Positions 15,516 through 23,963 of a stretch of DNA of 64,000 nucleotides are shown one piece after another. Position numbers and translations under genes: made by a program. The stretch covers positions 159,992-223,991 of the forward strand of contig JAGABZ010000006.1 of the NCBI GenBank assembly GCA_017614375.1, read 5' to 3'. This DNA comes from Spirochaetales bacterium (GTDB taxonomy: Bacteria > Spirochaetota > Spirochaetia > Sphaerochaetales > Sphaerochaetaceae). Below the pieces are notes generated by a model. The model searched no databases, had not been told where the DNA came from, and saw only the letters and a list, made by a program, of their open reading frames with translations. Every line of letters begins with the position of its first letter. The stretch's first letter is position 1.

Positions 15516-16462
15516 TGGTCCTGTCCCGAACCGTTGAACTGACAGTACCCCCGGATGCGCCGAAGGTCCGTCTTGATGTCTGGATTGTCTCGGCCACCGG
15601 TCTTTCCCGCACCCTGCTTTGTCGGGACGATACCGTCATTACTGTGAACGGAGAACTGGCAAAGAGAAGTTCGGTGGCCCGTGCGGGCAGTTTCGTTCGC
15701 ATTTCATATACACAAGAGGTGTTTGAGGACATCGAACCGGAGGATATAGCGCTCGATGTGATCTACGAGGACTCCGACATCCTGGTAATCAACAAGCCTC
15801 AGGGGATGGTGGTCCATCCCGCAGCGGGAAACCACAGCGGCACTTTGGTCAATGCCCTGGCCGCCCGTTACGGACGGGAGTTCGTTGAGTCGATGAGCCC
15901 GGACGAGGAGGAGGATTTCACCCGTCCCGGCATCGTCCACCGTCTGGACAAGGACACCAGCGGGGTGATGGTTGTCGCCCTCAACCCCAAAAGCCACAGT
16001 GCCCTGGCATCGCAGTTCGCCGCCCACACCGTTTCAAAGACCTACATCGCAATCTGCCGGGGACAGTTCATGCCCCGAAGCGGAACGGTTTCGACCAACA
16101 TCGCCCGCGACGGCAGGGACAGAAAGCGCTTTTGCGCGGTTCAAAGCGGTGGCCGCAGCGCCCTGACGGAGTACAACGTGATCGAGCAGTACGCCCGCCA
16201 CGCCTACTGTTCGGTGTCGATTCTCACCGGGCGGACCCACCAGATCAGGGTCCACATGAGTTCAATCGGTCACCCGGTCCTGGGTGACGCCGTTTACGCC
16301 CGGCGCGACCCGGAATTCCCCGATGCCACGCTGATGCTCCATGCCCGCAGGCTGGAGATCGACCACCCGTCCACCGGGGAAAGAATGACCTTCTCCAGCC
16401 CTGTTCCGGAGCGTTTCACCTCGGTCCTGAGACGGCTCGAGAGCGCGGAGGGCAGGGCATGA
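15515..16462 (+). CDS. rluD: RluD/RluA-family rRNA pseudouridine synthase
   Basis: Isomerises specific uridines in 23S rRNA. An N-terminal S4 RNA-binding domain (about 18-65) is followed by the catalytic domain: ILVINKPQGMVVHP, the signature HRLDKDTSG at 142-150 with the catalytic aspartate at 145, and the C-terminal RTHQIRVHMSSIGHPVLGD. Length (315) fits the RluA/C/D group; with an S4 domain it could be RluC or RluD, and I favour RluD on general similarity only. Start overlaps the preceding stop by one base (TGATG); its end overlaps rsgA by 4 nt. Confidence 0.92.
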   Translation: MVLSRTVELTVPPDAPKVRLDVWIVSATGLSRTLLCRDDTVITVNGELAKRSSVARAGSFVRISYTQEVFEDIEPEDIALDVIYEDSDILVINKPQGMVVHPAAGNHSGTLVNALAARYGREFVESMSPDEEEDFTRPGIVHRLDKDTSGVMVVALNPKSHSALASQFAAHTVSKTYIAICRGQFMPRSGTVSTNIARDGRDRKRFCAVQSGGRSALTEYNVIEQYARHAYCSVSILTGRTHQIRVHMSSIGHPVLGDAVYARRDPEFPDATLMLHARRLEIDHPSTGERMTFSSPVPERFTSVLRRLESAEGRA

Positions 16463-17418
16463 GGGGTGTCGTCGAGAGGGGGGTGAACAATATCTTTACC
16501 GTCCGCTGCGAAGAGGGGCGTTACCTCTGCCGGATAAAGGGCAAGGTCCTGGCCGACAGCAACAGTGAGTACAATCCCCTGGCCGTCGGGGACCTGGTCG
16601 ACTTCATGCCCGTATCGGACACCGAGGGCCTGATAACCGCCCGCGCTCCGCGCAGAAACTGCTTTCAGAGATGGAATCCAAAGGGGGACGCGAACCAGAC
16701 GATAGTGGCCAACACCGACCTAGTCGTCTGCGTCTGCAGTACACAGTCTCCGCCGTTCAGACCGAATTTCGTCGATCGGGTGATAGCCTGCAGTCGCAAC
16801 GTTCCGGTGCTGATTCTGCTGAACAAGTGCGATCAGGCTATCGATGAGCAATCCCTGAGGCGGTTGGAACTGTACCGCGGACTGGGCTTTCAGGTTCTGA
16901 GCGTGTCCGCCCTGACCGGCGAGGGGCTTGAGGTGCTTCGCGGCGTCCTCAGGGGGAAAACCGCCGCGTTCGTGGGCCAGAGCGGGGTGGGCAAGTCTTC
17001 GCTGGTCAACGCCCTGACCGGCACGGTCCGCCAGAAGACCGGCGATGTCTCGGAGAAGTACAACCGGGGCAAACACACCACCACCGCCTCCGCGATGATT
17101 GACGCCGGGGAATTCACGATAATCGACACTCCGGGGGTGCGTGAGTTCTCCGTCTGGCATGACGACCCCCTGCTTTTGCAGTCGGCCTTTCCCGAGTTCG
17201 CCGCCTACTCCCCGGGATGCCTCTATCCGGGGTGCCTGCACGACAGCGAGCCGGATTGCGCCGTGAAAAAAGCCGTGGACGGGGGCCTGATCGACCCGGA
17301 CAGGTACGGCAGCTATCTGCGGATTCTGGACAGCCTGAAGGACGAAAAGGTCCCCCTCTGGCAGCGCCGCACGAAAAAGGAGCACAGCAATGCTGGAAAG
17401 AACAGCCAGAGATCTTGA
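16459..17418 (+). CDS. rsgA: Ribosome small-subunit GTPase RsgA (YjeQ/EngC)
   Basis: Circularly permuted GTPase that helps mature the 30S subunit. After an N-terminal OB-fold (residues 1-65) the GTPase motifs come in permuted order: G4 NKCD (122-125), G5 SALTG (150-154), G1 GQSGVGKSS (173-181), G2 region GKHTTT, G3 DTPGVREF. The C-terminal zinc motif CLYPGCLHDSEPDC follows. The gene overlaps rluD by 4 nt and mutS2 by 29 nt. Length (319) is normal. Confidence 0.97.
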   Translation: MRGVVERGVNNIFTVRCEEGRYLCRIKGKVLADSNSEYNPLAVGDLVDFMPVSDTEGLITARAPRRNCFQRWNPKGDANQTIVANTDLVVCVCSTQSPPFRPNFVDRVIACSRNVPVLILLNKCDQAIDEQSLRRLELYRGLGFQVLSVSALTGEGLEVLRGVLRGKTAAFVGQSGVGKSSLVNALTGTVRQKTGDVSEKYNRGKHTTTASAMIDAGEFTIIDTPGVREFSVWHDDPLLLQSAFPEFAAYSPGCLYPGCLHDSEPDCAVKKAVDGGLIDPDRYGSYLRILDSLKDEKVPLWQRRTKKEHSNAGKNSQRS

Positions 17419-19750
17419 GATACCCCAGGTCCTTGCCCAGATCCGGGCCTGCTGTCTGAGCAGCGAGGGGCGTTCACGCCTGGAAAACCCCGTCCTGATG
17501 AAGGATGCGCAGAGCATTGCCGAACGCCAGGACCTGGTTGAGTCGATAATGGCAATCCTCTCCGAGCACAGCCGGACCGGTCTGGAGCAGTTCCCCGACA
17601 TCGGCCCGGTTCTGGCGAAACTGCAGGACACTCCGTACGGAACTCTGGATGCCGCCGAGGTTTTCCTGGTGGGCCAATACCTGCAGAGCGCCGTTGCCAT
17701 GAGCGATTTCCTGGCCCTGGAGTGCACCGACCCGAAGGTTGCCCTTCATCCGGTGAACACCCTCATCGGGGACATATCCGACGGACTTGTCGGACTGAAG
17801 AACGAAATCTCGAACGTCCTGGAATACCCCGGTCAGGTGAAACGCACTCATCCCGCGGTGGCCGCCGCGATGGCCGAAATCGAGCGCCAGCGGGCAAAAA
17901 GGACCGCCTTCGGCAATTCACTCATGCGCTCAAACGCCCAGCTGATGCAGAGCGATGTGGCCTCGTACAGGAACGACAGGGTGGTAGTGCCGCTCAAGGC
18001 AGAGCACAGGGCGGCCCTTCCGGGGCTGGTCCACGGTGCCAGTTCCTCCGGCCAGACGCTGTACGTCGAGCCGCTGGCCATGGTCGAATACAACAACAAC
18101 GTCGTGATGGCGCAGCAGGAACTTGAACTGGTCATTGCCCGGCTGGTGGGGGAGCTGTCCGCCCGGGTTGCCCAAAACGAGATGGAGCTCAGGGCCCTGG
18201 TCCATGCCGTCTCACAGGCGGACGAGCTGTGCGCCATCGCATTCTGGGCGCGGGGGCACAACTGCTGCCGGACCGCGTTGTCGGAGGATTTCTCGGTCCA
18301 CCTGCTCAAGTGCAGGCATCCCCTGTTGAAAAAGGCCGTTCCCATAACGCTGGACCTGCAGAGCCCGGTAAACGCCCTGGTAATCAGCGGCCCGAACGCC
18401 GGAGGAAAGACCGTCACCGTCAAGACCGTCGGAGTGATGGCCTGTCTGAATCAGATCTGCGGCTTCATCCCCGCCTCCGAGGGCTCGGCACTGCCGGTCT
18501 ATGACGGGGTGTTCACGGATATAGGAGACGACCAGAGCATCGACGCGGACCTCTCGACTTTTTCCGGGCACATGAAGCAGGTCGGCTTCGTCCTGCGCAC
18601 CATGACGTCCCGTTCGCTTGTGATTCTGGACGAACTGGGCTCCGGGACCGACGAGGTTGAGGGCTCCGCCATAGCCAAGGCCGTGCTGGAGTACTGCGTG
18701 AAAAAGGCCGGAACGACCCTGGTCACCAGCCACCACAACGCCCTCAAGCAGTTCGCCTACGCCGCCGACAGCGTGATGAACGCCGCCATGGAGTTCGACG
18801 AGACTTCGGCCAAACCTACGTTCCGTGTCGTACCCGGCTTGAGCGGCGAAAGCCACGCGCTGGACACCGCCCGCCGGATGCACCTGCCGAGGGAGGTCCT
18901 GCATTCGGCCCGGGAATACCTTGGAAAGGACCAGATAAACGTCAGCAGCCTGATCCGCGACCTGGAGCAGAAGCGCCTGGAGGCTGACCGCCTGACGGAG
19001 GAGCTTGAGAAGAAGCGTGACGAAATCGCGCTCAAGGCCAGACAGAACGAACTTCGCTCGCTGACTCTTGACCAGAAGGAGTACCAGCTGAAAAAGGGCA
19101 GGATGAACGAACTGGACAGCTACCTGGCCAACAGCCGCAGGGAACTTGAGGCTCTGGTCCGTGAACTGCGTGAAGGTGAAATCACAGCCGAAAAGACCCG
19201 CAGGGCCAAGGCCTTCATGGAGAAATCCCGTCAGGAAGCCCAAGAGCTTGAGCAGAAACTCGAGCAGAAGCGCCGGTCGATTGAAAGCCGCCAGGCCACC
19301 GACCAGCCTGGGACAATCAGCCCCGGCCAGGCCGTCCACTGCGGTCCGTCCAGAAGGGAAGGTACTGTCATCCGTTACGAGGGTGACGACAAATGGCAGG
19401 TAGCCGTGGGGGCGATGCGCTTTACGATGAAGACAGCCGACCTCAAGCCCGTCGCGGCCCGTCCGGTGCCCAAGCCGCAGATTCAGTATTCCACTTCGGG
19501 GATGCAGCCGAAACTCGTAATCGACGTCCGCGGCCTGACTCTGGAGGAGGCGCTGGAGAAGCTTTCCAGGCAGATTGAGTCCTGCACCGTCCACGGACTG
19601 AAGTCATTCGCGGTGATTCACGGACTGGGAGACGGAATCCTCGGCAGGGGAATCCACAGATATCTGGGTTCGGAGCGCCTGGTCGGCTCGTTCAACTTTG
19701 CCCTTCCCGACGACGGGGGACACGGCAAGACCTACGTCAATCTGGTTTAG
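17390..19750 (+). CDS. mutS2: MutS2 family protein with Smr nuclease domain
   Basis: MutS2 acts on branched DNA and, in some bacteria, on collided ribosomes; it is not part of classical mismatch repair. The 786-residue length is typical. The ATPase has Walker A SGPNAGGKTV near residue 334 and Walker B LVILDELGSGTDE near 408. A long coiled coil rich in Glu, Lys and Arg spans about 515-645 and the C terminus (about 704-786) is an Smr domain with VIDVRG and the HGLGDGILG loop. The ATG has AAGGAG 8 nt upstream and lies within the end of rsgA, suggesting coupled translation. Confidence 0.96.
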   Translation: MLERTARDLEIPQVLAQIRACCLSSEGRSRLENPVLMKDAQSIAERQDLVESIMAILSEHSRTGLEQFPDIGPVLAKLQDTPYGTLDAAEVFLVGQYLQSAVAMSDFLALECTDPKVALHPVNTLIGDISDGLVGLKNEISNVLEYPGQVKRTHPAVAAAMAEIERQRAKRTAFGNSLMRSNAQLMQSDVASYRNDRVVVPLKAEHRAALPGLVHGASSSGQTLYVEPLAMVEYNNNVVMAQQELELVIARLVGELSARVAQNEMELRALVHAVSQADELCAIAFWARGHNCCRTALSEDFSVHLLKCRHPLLKKAVPITLDLQSPVNALVISGPNAGGKTVTVKTVGVMACLNQICGFIPASEGSALPVYDGVFTDIGDDQSIDADLSTFSGHMKQVGFVLRTMTSRSLVILDELGSGTDEVEGSAIAKAVLEYCVKKAGTTLVTSHHNALKQFAYAADSVMNAAMEFDETSAKPTFRVVPGLSGESHALDTARRMHLPREVLHSAREYLGKDQINVSSLIRDLEQKRLEADRLTEELEKKRDEIALKARQNELRSLTLDQKEYQLKKGRMNELDSYLANSRRELEALVRELREGEITAEKTRRAKAFMEKSRQEAQELEQKLEQKRRSIESRQATDQPGTISPGQAVHCGPSRREGTVIRYEGDDKWQVAVGAMRFTMKTADLKPVAARPVPKPQIQYSTSGMQPKLVIDVRGLTLEEALEKLSRQIESCTVHGLKSFAVIHGLGDGILGRGIHRYLGSERLVGSFNFALPDDGGHGKTYVNLV

Positions 19751-19906
19751 TCCGTGGTCCGGGTCACGGAAAAGAGGGTGCAAAAACCAGGTTTTTCAAA
19801 ATTCATACCCACTTTGGTGGGTGGAAAAATGGAATTCCGCCCGAAAAAGTCCACCGAGGTGGACCTGAAAGGCGGGTTCGTTCAAAAATTACCCACTTTT
19901 GCCCTT
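19751..19906. repeat. Structured convergent intergenic region with several hairpins and a direct repeat
   Basis: Between the ends of mutS2 (+) and udp (-). Stems: TCCGTG/CACGGA (19751-56, 19765-70), AAAAACC/GGTTTTT (19782-88, 19790-96), ACCCAC/GTGGGT (19807-12, 19817-22) and GTCCAC/GTGGAC (19849-54, 19859-64), the last inside an outer CCGCC/GGCGG pairing (19837-41, 19871-75). A direct repeat of the form TTCAAAA...ACCCACTTT occurs near 19795-19815 and 19881-19899. A protein reading of this stretch continues as a shadow of udp and is not credible. Likely roles are termination from both sides or an intergenic repeat element. Confidence 0.65.
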
Positions 19907-20683
19907 TCAATCCCGGTCGGAGAGGATGAGGTTGCGCACGGCCTCCACTGCGGCGCGGATGGCCAGGTCGGTGTCGTGGGTCTTGGGATTGTCAAGCCCG
20001 AGGGCCTCGCGCTCCTGGTTCCCCACTACGTGAAAGACCGAGCCGCATCTGGCGCCGAGGGCCGCGCTGACAACGAACATCGCCGCGCTTTCCATCTCGC
20101 TGGCCAGAACTCCCAGACGCTTCCACGCTTCCCATTTCTGCTTGAGTTCGTATGAGACCGGCATCCGGTCAGGGTCGTGCTGGCCGTAGAAAGAATCCTT
20201 GCACTGAACCACGCCAATATGGCTCTTTGCCCCCAGCGTGTCGGCGGCCTGTTTCAGCGCGGTGACTACACCGTAGTCGGCCACCGCGGGGAAGGCGAGC
20301 GGGGCATATTCCTGACTGGTTCCTTCGGCCCGTACGGCGCCGGTGGCGATGACCAGGTCGCCGCCCATCACATCAAGGGCGATTCCGCCGCAGGTGCCGA
20401 TGCGGATGAAGGTGTCCGCTCCGCAGGCGTGCAGTTCCTCAAGCGCGATTGATGCCGAAGGGCCGCCGATGCCTGTCGAGGTGACGCTTACTCTCACCCC
20501 CTCAAGCGAGCCGGTATATGTGATAAACTCCCTGAAGTCGGCGACCTGGACGGCGTCGTCCAGATAGGAGGCAATCAGCGGGACGCGCTTGGGGTCACCG
20601 GGGAGGATAACATACCTGCCGACGTCCCCCTTTTTGATTCTGAGGTGATACTGAATCCCTGTTCCGCCCATGTAGTCGCTCAT
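19907..20683 (-). CDS. udp: Uridine phosphorylase
   Basis: Reversibly splits uridine with phosphate to uracil and ribose-1-phosphate. The nucleoside phosphorylase signatures are present: [10 protein letters not shown] near residue 25-34, a phosphate-binding RIGTCGG near 94-100, and [11 protein letters not shown] (about 191-201), which holds the residues that contact ribose. Length 258 is typical of the hexameric family. SD-like AGGAGA precedes the ATG. It is the second gene of a two-gene transcript behind the GIY-YIG-like gene (27 nt gap). It probably works with the nucleoside uptake system at 28-33 kb; a related purine nucleoside substrate is less likely. Confidence 0.93.
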   Translation of the reverse strand: MSDYMGGTGIQYHLRIKKGDVGRYVILPGDPKRVPLIASYLDDAVQVADFREFITYTGSLEGVRVSVTSTGIGGPSASIALEELHACGADTFIRIGTCGGIALDVMGGDLVIATGAVRAEGTSQEYAPLAFPAVADYGVVTALKQAADTLGAKSHIGVVQCKDSFYGQHDPDRMPVSYELKQKWEAWKRLGVLASEMESAAMFVVSAALGARCGSVFHVVGNQEREALGLDNPKTHDTDLAIRAAVEAVRNLILSDRD

Positions 20684-20710
20684 TGTTCTCTCCTAAAAAG
20701 TACGCGTTGC

Positions 20711-20986
20711 TCACTCATACAGCAATCCGCAGCTTTTCAGATGCTTCTCCAGCGCCGCCTGAAGTTCCTCCTCGGATGCCCGCGGCAGGTACTCCGCCTC
20801 CCTGATTTCAAAGACCTCCAGGCCGGTATTGGTATAGTCCTCCTGAAGCGAGGCCAGAGGATAGGTGCCCAGATCTAGACTGAAACGGATTGAAGCGCAG
20901 TCGGAGAAGGTGTCCTCCGAGGCCAGACAGAGGCATCTGTCTGTGAGAAGATTGCGGATTTCGATGATTCCGGAACGCTTTTCCAT
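20711..20986 (-). CDS. Small protein resembling a degenerate GIY-YIG domain
   Basis: A 91-residue protein. Its order of features resembles GIY-YIG nucleases: SGIIEIRNLLTDRCLCL (where active enzymes have GIY and YIG), a helix with an arginine (ASIRFSLDLG), then LQEDYTNTGLEVFEIREAE, which matches the 'LQxDWNxYGxxxFxFxILE' pattern, and a C-terminal E-rich helix. Both catalytic tyrosines appear replaced (Ile for the first, Cys/Leu for the second), so nuclease activity is doubtful. The ATG at 20986 has no ribosome-binding site but a TAGAAT box 7 nt upstream. It heads a transcript with udp. The family call is my inference from pattern, not from an alignment. Confidence 0.5.
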   Translation of the reverse strand: MEKRSGIIEIRNLLTDRCLCLASEDTFSDCASIRFSLDLGTYPLASLQEDYTNTGLEVFEIREAEYLPRASEEELQAALEKHLKSCGLLYE

Positions 20987-20993
20987 CAACGCA

Positions 20994-21022
20994 ATTCTAA
21001 TGCCGCCACAGCATTATTGCAA
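20994..21022 (-). promoter_or_regulatory. Promoter of GIY-YIG-like gene and udp, leaderless arrangement
   Basis: Minus strand TTGCAA (21022-21017), 17 nt, TAGAAT (20999-20994), 7 nt to ATG, no Shine-Dalgarno sequence. Confidence 0.6.
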
Positions 21023-21056
21023 GTCCGGGGCGGGCAGCGGAGGAGACAGTCCGGTC

Positions 21057-21085
21057 TTGTGCTAGGCCCTTTTAGATAGTATTAT
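21057..21085 (+). promoter_or_regulatory. Promoter of the V-ATPase operon
   Basis: TTGTGC (21057-21062), 17 nt, TATTAT (21080-21085). The start point would be near 21092, just before AAGGTGG, the ribosome-binding site of the E subunit. Confidence 0.65.
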
Positions 21086-21108
21086 TGGATGCATTAAGGT
21101 GGTACCCG

Positions 21109-21666
21109 ATGGAAATGCAGATTCAGGATCTGGTCAGCGCGATCAGAAAGGACGGAATCGAGGAAGCCGAAAAGCAGAAGGCTCAGATTCTTGAGCAGGC
21201 ACGTGCCGAAGCGGCGCGGATTGTCGGGGACGCCCGTGCCCAGGCAAAGAAGATCGAGGAGGAGACCGAAGCGAAGCTTGAGAGGGAAAAGGCCGGAACA
21301 CTTTCCGCAGTCCGCCAGGCTTCGAGGGACATCGTCCTTTCGCTCAAGAACGAACTCAACGGAATCTTCACATCGATTCTCGCGTCAAAGGCCGGCTCTT
21401 CCCTCGGCCCGCAGGAAATCGCCGAAATCGTGATTGCCGCAATCGGAAACCAGGATCCCGCGAAATACGAGCTGCAGATCAGCACGCTCCGCGCAGAGCT
21501 CAAGGCCTCCCTGGCCCGGCAGATAAAGGACGGACTGCAGCTTCGCTCCGTAGGAGGAGTGGACGGATTCAGACTGGCCTCAAAGGACGGCTCGGGATTC
21601 TACGGTTTTTCCGATGAGGAAGTCGCCGCCATCCTCAAGCCCTACGTGGGCAATCTGGAAATCTGA
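21109..21666 (+). CDS. atpE: V-type ATP synthase subunit E
   Basis: Peripheral-stalk subunit that links the catalytic head to subunit I. The first 90 residues are a charged coiled coil with many Ala/Glu/Lys (for example EEAEKQKAQILEQARAEAARI), followed by a globular C-terminal part ending VAAILKPYVGNLEI. Length 185 residues is typical. The ATG at 21109 is 6 nt after AAGGTGG; an in-frame codon eight residues earlier would leave no leader for that site. First gene of the operon E, DUF2764-like, A, B, D, I, K, the order seen in Treponema, Borrelia and Chlamydia. Stalk subunits G and F are not found in the window. Confidence 0.92.
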   Translation: MEMQIQDLVSAIRKDGIEEAEKQKAQILEQARAEAARIVGDARAQAKKIEEETEAKLEREKAGTLSAVRQASRDIVLSLKNELNGIFTSILASKAGSSLGPQEIAEIVIAAIGNQDPAKYELQISTLRAELKASLARQIKDGLQLRSVGGVDGFRLASKDGSGFYGFSDEEVAAILKPYVGNLEI

Positions 21667-21677
21667 CGGGGCAGCAG

Positions 21678-22208
21678 GTGTCGGAGTATTACTACCTCAT
21701 CCCCAGTCTCCCGTCGCTTGACTTTTCCGAGCCCTGCCCGCTGAGCGCGGAGGCCTTTCTGGCCATGTGCAAGGGCAATGTCAGCGACCGGGATTACGCC
21801 AACCTCAGCACGCTGGATATAAGCGGGGGAGAGGGGTGCACATTTGCCCGCCGCTGGAGTGAGTTCTACGCCGCCTTCAGGACAGCCCTGTCCGATGCCA
21901 GGTTGCGCAGGTCTTCCGCGGCATCTTCCTCAAAGGAGCAGGCAGACCCTCAGATTCAGCAGTGCATCGCACAGGCTCTGGCGGAGGAGAATCCGCTGGA
22001 AGCCGAGCTTATCATGCTGAAGTTCCTCTATGCCAAGGCAGGTGAGATGGCGGGACTGGCCTGGTTCGATACCGACGCCCTTTTCTGCTACGCGGTGAAA
22101 CTGCGCATCCTCCAGAGAAAGGACCTCTTTTCCGCCCGTGAGGGCAAGGCCGAGTTCAACCGCCTCTTTGCCGGGCTTCAGAGCGTGATTTTCGAAACGA
22201 ATACCTAA
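21678..22208 (+). CDS. V-ATPase-operon DUF2764-like protein (possible subunit C substitute)
   Basis: A 176-residue soluble protein that starts with EYYYLIPSLPSLDFSEPCPLS, the usual opening of the DUF2764 family found between the E and A genes of spirochaete and chlamydial V-ATPase operons. It is mostly helical, with ENPLEAELIMLKFLYAKA near residue 104-121. Its position and size suggest it replaces subunit C or another central-stalk connector, which is otherwise missing, but this is inference. GTG start, with GGGGCAGCAG upstream; 12 nt separate it from each neighbour. Confidence 0.8.
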   Translation: MSEYYYLIPSLPSLDFSEPCPLSAEAFLAMCKGNVSDRDYANLSTLDISGGEGCTFARRWSEFYAAFRTALSDARLRRSSAASSSKEQADPQIQQCIAQALAEENPLEAELIMLKFLYAKAGEMAGLAWFDTDALFCYAVKLRILQRKDLFSAREGKAEFNRLFAGLQSVIFETNT

Positions 22209-22220
22209 CCGGAGAACAGT

Positions 22221-23963
22221 ATGGACAATAAAACAGGTCGTGTGGTCGGAGTCAACGGAAACATGGTGACAGTCCGCTTCGAGGGAGCCATCTCCAAGAA
22301 CGAAGTCGGATACATCTCCGTCGACAACACCAGACTCAAAGGCGAGGTCATCAAGATCCGCGGGCAGTTCGCCGACATGCAGATCTTCGAAATGACAAAC
22401 AAAATCGCTGTCGGTGACAGCGTGACCTTCACTTCGGAGATGCTCAGCGTCGAACTCGGACCCGGACTGCTGACCCAGGTCTACGACGGACTGCAGAACC
22501 CGCTTCCCGACCTGGCCGAGAAGTGCGGATTCTTTCTCCAGCGGGGCGTTTACCTCGACCCGATTCCAAACCGGGACTGGGATTTCACCCCGGTTGCCGT
22601 ACAGGGGCAGAAGGTCCGCCCCGGTGATACGCTCGGGACCGTTCCCGAAGGTGTCTTTACCCACCGGATCATGGTTCCCTTCTCCTTTGCCGATACGGAC
22701 TGGACGGTCAAATCGATAGTCCCCGCCGGCACATACAACGTCCGCTCCAAAGTAGCCGTCCTGACCGACCCCAGGGGCAACGAAAAAGAGTGCACCATGG
22801 TCTTTTCCTGGCCGGTCAAGCGCCCGATAAAGCTTTACAAAGAGCGCCTGCGCCCCGACGAGCCGCTGGTGACGAAAATCCGGATCATCGACACTTTCCT
22901 TCCGATAGCCAAGGGCGGGACCTACTGCATCCCCGGACCGTTCGGAGCGGGCAAGACCGTCCTCCAGCACATGACGAGCAAGAACGCCGATGTCGACATA
23001 GTAATCATCGCCGCCTGCGGAGAGCGTGCCGGCGAAGTAGTCGAAACGCTCAAGGAATTCCCCGAACTGATTGACCCGAAGACGGGCAGGACCCTGATGG
23101 AGAGAACGATCATCATCTGCAACACCTCGTCCATGCCCGTCGCCGCCCGCGAATCTTCCGTATACACCGCCGTGACGATGGGCGAGTACTACCGGCAGAT
23201 GGGTCTGAACGTCCTGCTTCTGGCAGACTCGACCAGCCGCTGGGCCCAGGCGATGAGGGAAATGAGCGGCCGTCTCGAGGAAATCCCGGGCGAGGAAGCA
23301 TTTCCCGCATACCTGGAAAGCGTCATCGCCGCCTTTTATGAGAGGGCGGGCAAGGTCCGGCTGAACGACGGCACCGTGGCCTCCGTCACGATAGGCGGAA
23401 CAGTCAGCCCGGCCGGAGGAAACTTCGAGGAGCCGGTGACCCAGGCGACGCTGAAGGTCGTCGGAGCCTTTCACGGACTGTCCCGCGAGCGCAGCGACGC
23501 CCGCAAGTATCCCGCGATCCACCCGCTCGACTCGTGGTCGAAATACAGCGGAATCATCGACCAGAAAAAGGTCGACCGTGCCCGCTCGATTCTGTTCAGG
23601 GGCAACGAAGTCTCCCAGATGATGAAGGTCGTCGGCGAGGAGGGAACCTCGGTGGAGGACTACACCATCTACCAGAAGGGTGAACTGCTCGATGCCGCAT
23701 ACCTTCAGCAGAACTCGTTCGACCCGGTAGACGCGGCGGTCCTGCCCGAGAGGCAGAGCCACGTCTTCGACCTGCTGTACAGGGTGCTGACGACGGAGTA
23801 CAACCTGGAAGACAAACGGGCCGTCCGCGGTTTCTTCAACCAGCTCAGGCAGAAGTTCCTCGACTGGAACGGGGTCAGGACGGACGACCCGCGCTACGCC
23901 TCTTTCGAGGAAGAAATCAACGCCTTGGTTGATTCAAAGGCCGTCAACAAGGGAGGCCGCTGA
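22221..23963 (+). CDS. atpA: V-type ATP synthase catalytic subunit A
   Basis: Catalytic subunit of the A3B3 head. The P-loop [12 protein letters not shown] is near residue 239, the family-specific non-homologous region precedes it (about 110-190), and Walker [17 protein letters not shown] near 333-348 includes the conserved arginine region. Length 580 is typical. GGAGAACAGT precedes the ATG. Its stop overlaps the B subunit start by 1 nt (TGATG), giving balanced production of A and B. Confidence 0.98.
   Translation: MDNKTGRVVGVNGNMVTVRFEGAISKNEVGYISVDNTRLKGEVIKIRGQFADMQIFEMTNKIAVGDSVTFTSEMLSVELGPGLLTQVYDGLQNPLPDLAEKCGFFLQRGVYLDPIPNRDWDFTPVAVQGQKVRPGDTLGTVPEGVFTHRIMVPFSFADTDWTVKSIVPAGTYNVRSKVAVLTDPRGNEKECTMVFSWPVKRPIKLYKERLRPDEPLVTKIRIIDTFLPIAKGGTYCIPGPFGAGKTVLQHMTSKNADVDIVIIAACGERAGEVVETLKEFPELIDPKTGRTLMERTIIICNTSSMPVAARESSVYTAVTMGEYYRQMGLNVLLLADSTSRWAQAMREMSGRLEEIPGEEAFPAYLESVIAAFYERAGKVRLNDGTVASVTIGGTVSPAGGNFEEPVTQATLKVVGAFHGLSRERSDARKYPAIHPLDSWSKYSGIIDQKKVDRARSILFRGNEVSQMMKVVGEEGTSVEDYTIYQKGELLDAAYLQQNSFDPVDAAVLPERQSHVFDLLYRVLTTEYNLEDKRAVRGFFNQLRQKFLDWNGVRTDDPRYASFEEEINALVDSKAVNKGGR

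Noticed and set aside
19754..20155. 133-codon plus-strand frame after mutS2
   Set aside because: Crosses the hairpin-rich intergenic region and then runs antisense to udp; no start site or motif.
21930..23762. 610-codon open frame on the minus strand
   Set aside because: Lies antisense over the V-ATPase DUF2764-like and A subunit genes; its composition is that of a shadow of a high-GC coding frame and it has no recognisable motif.
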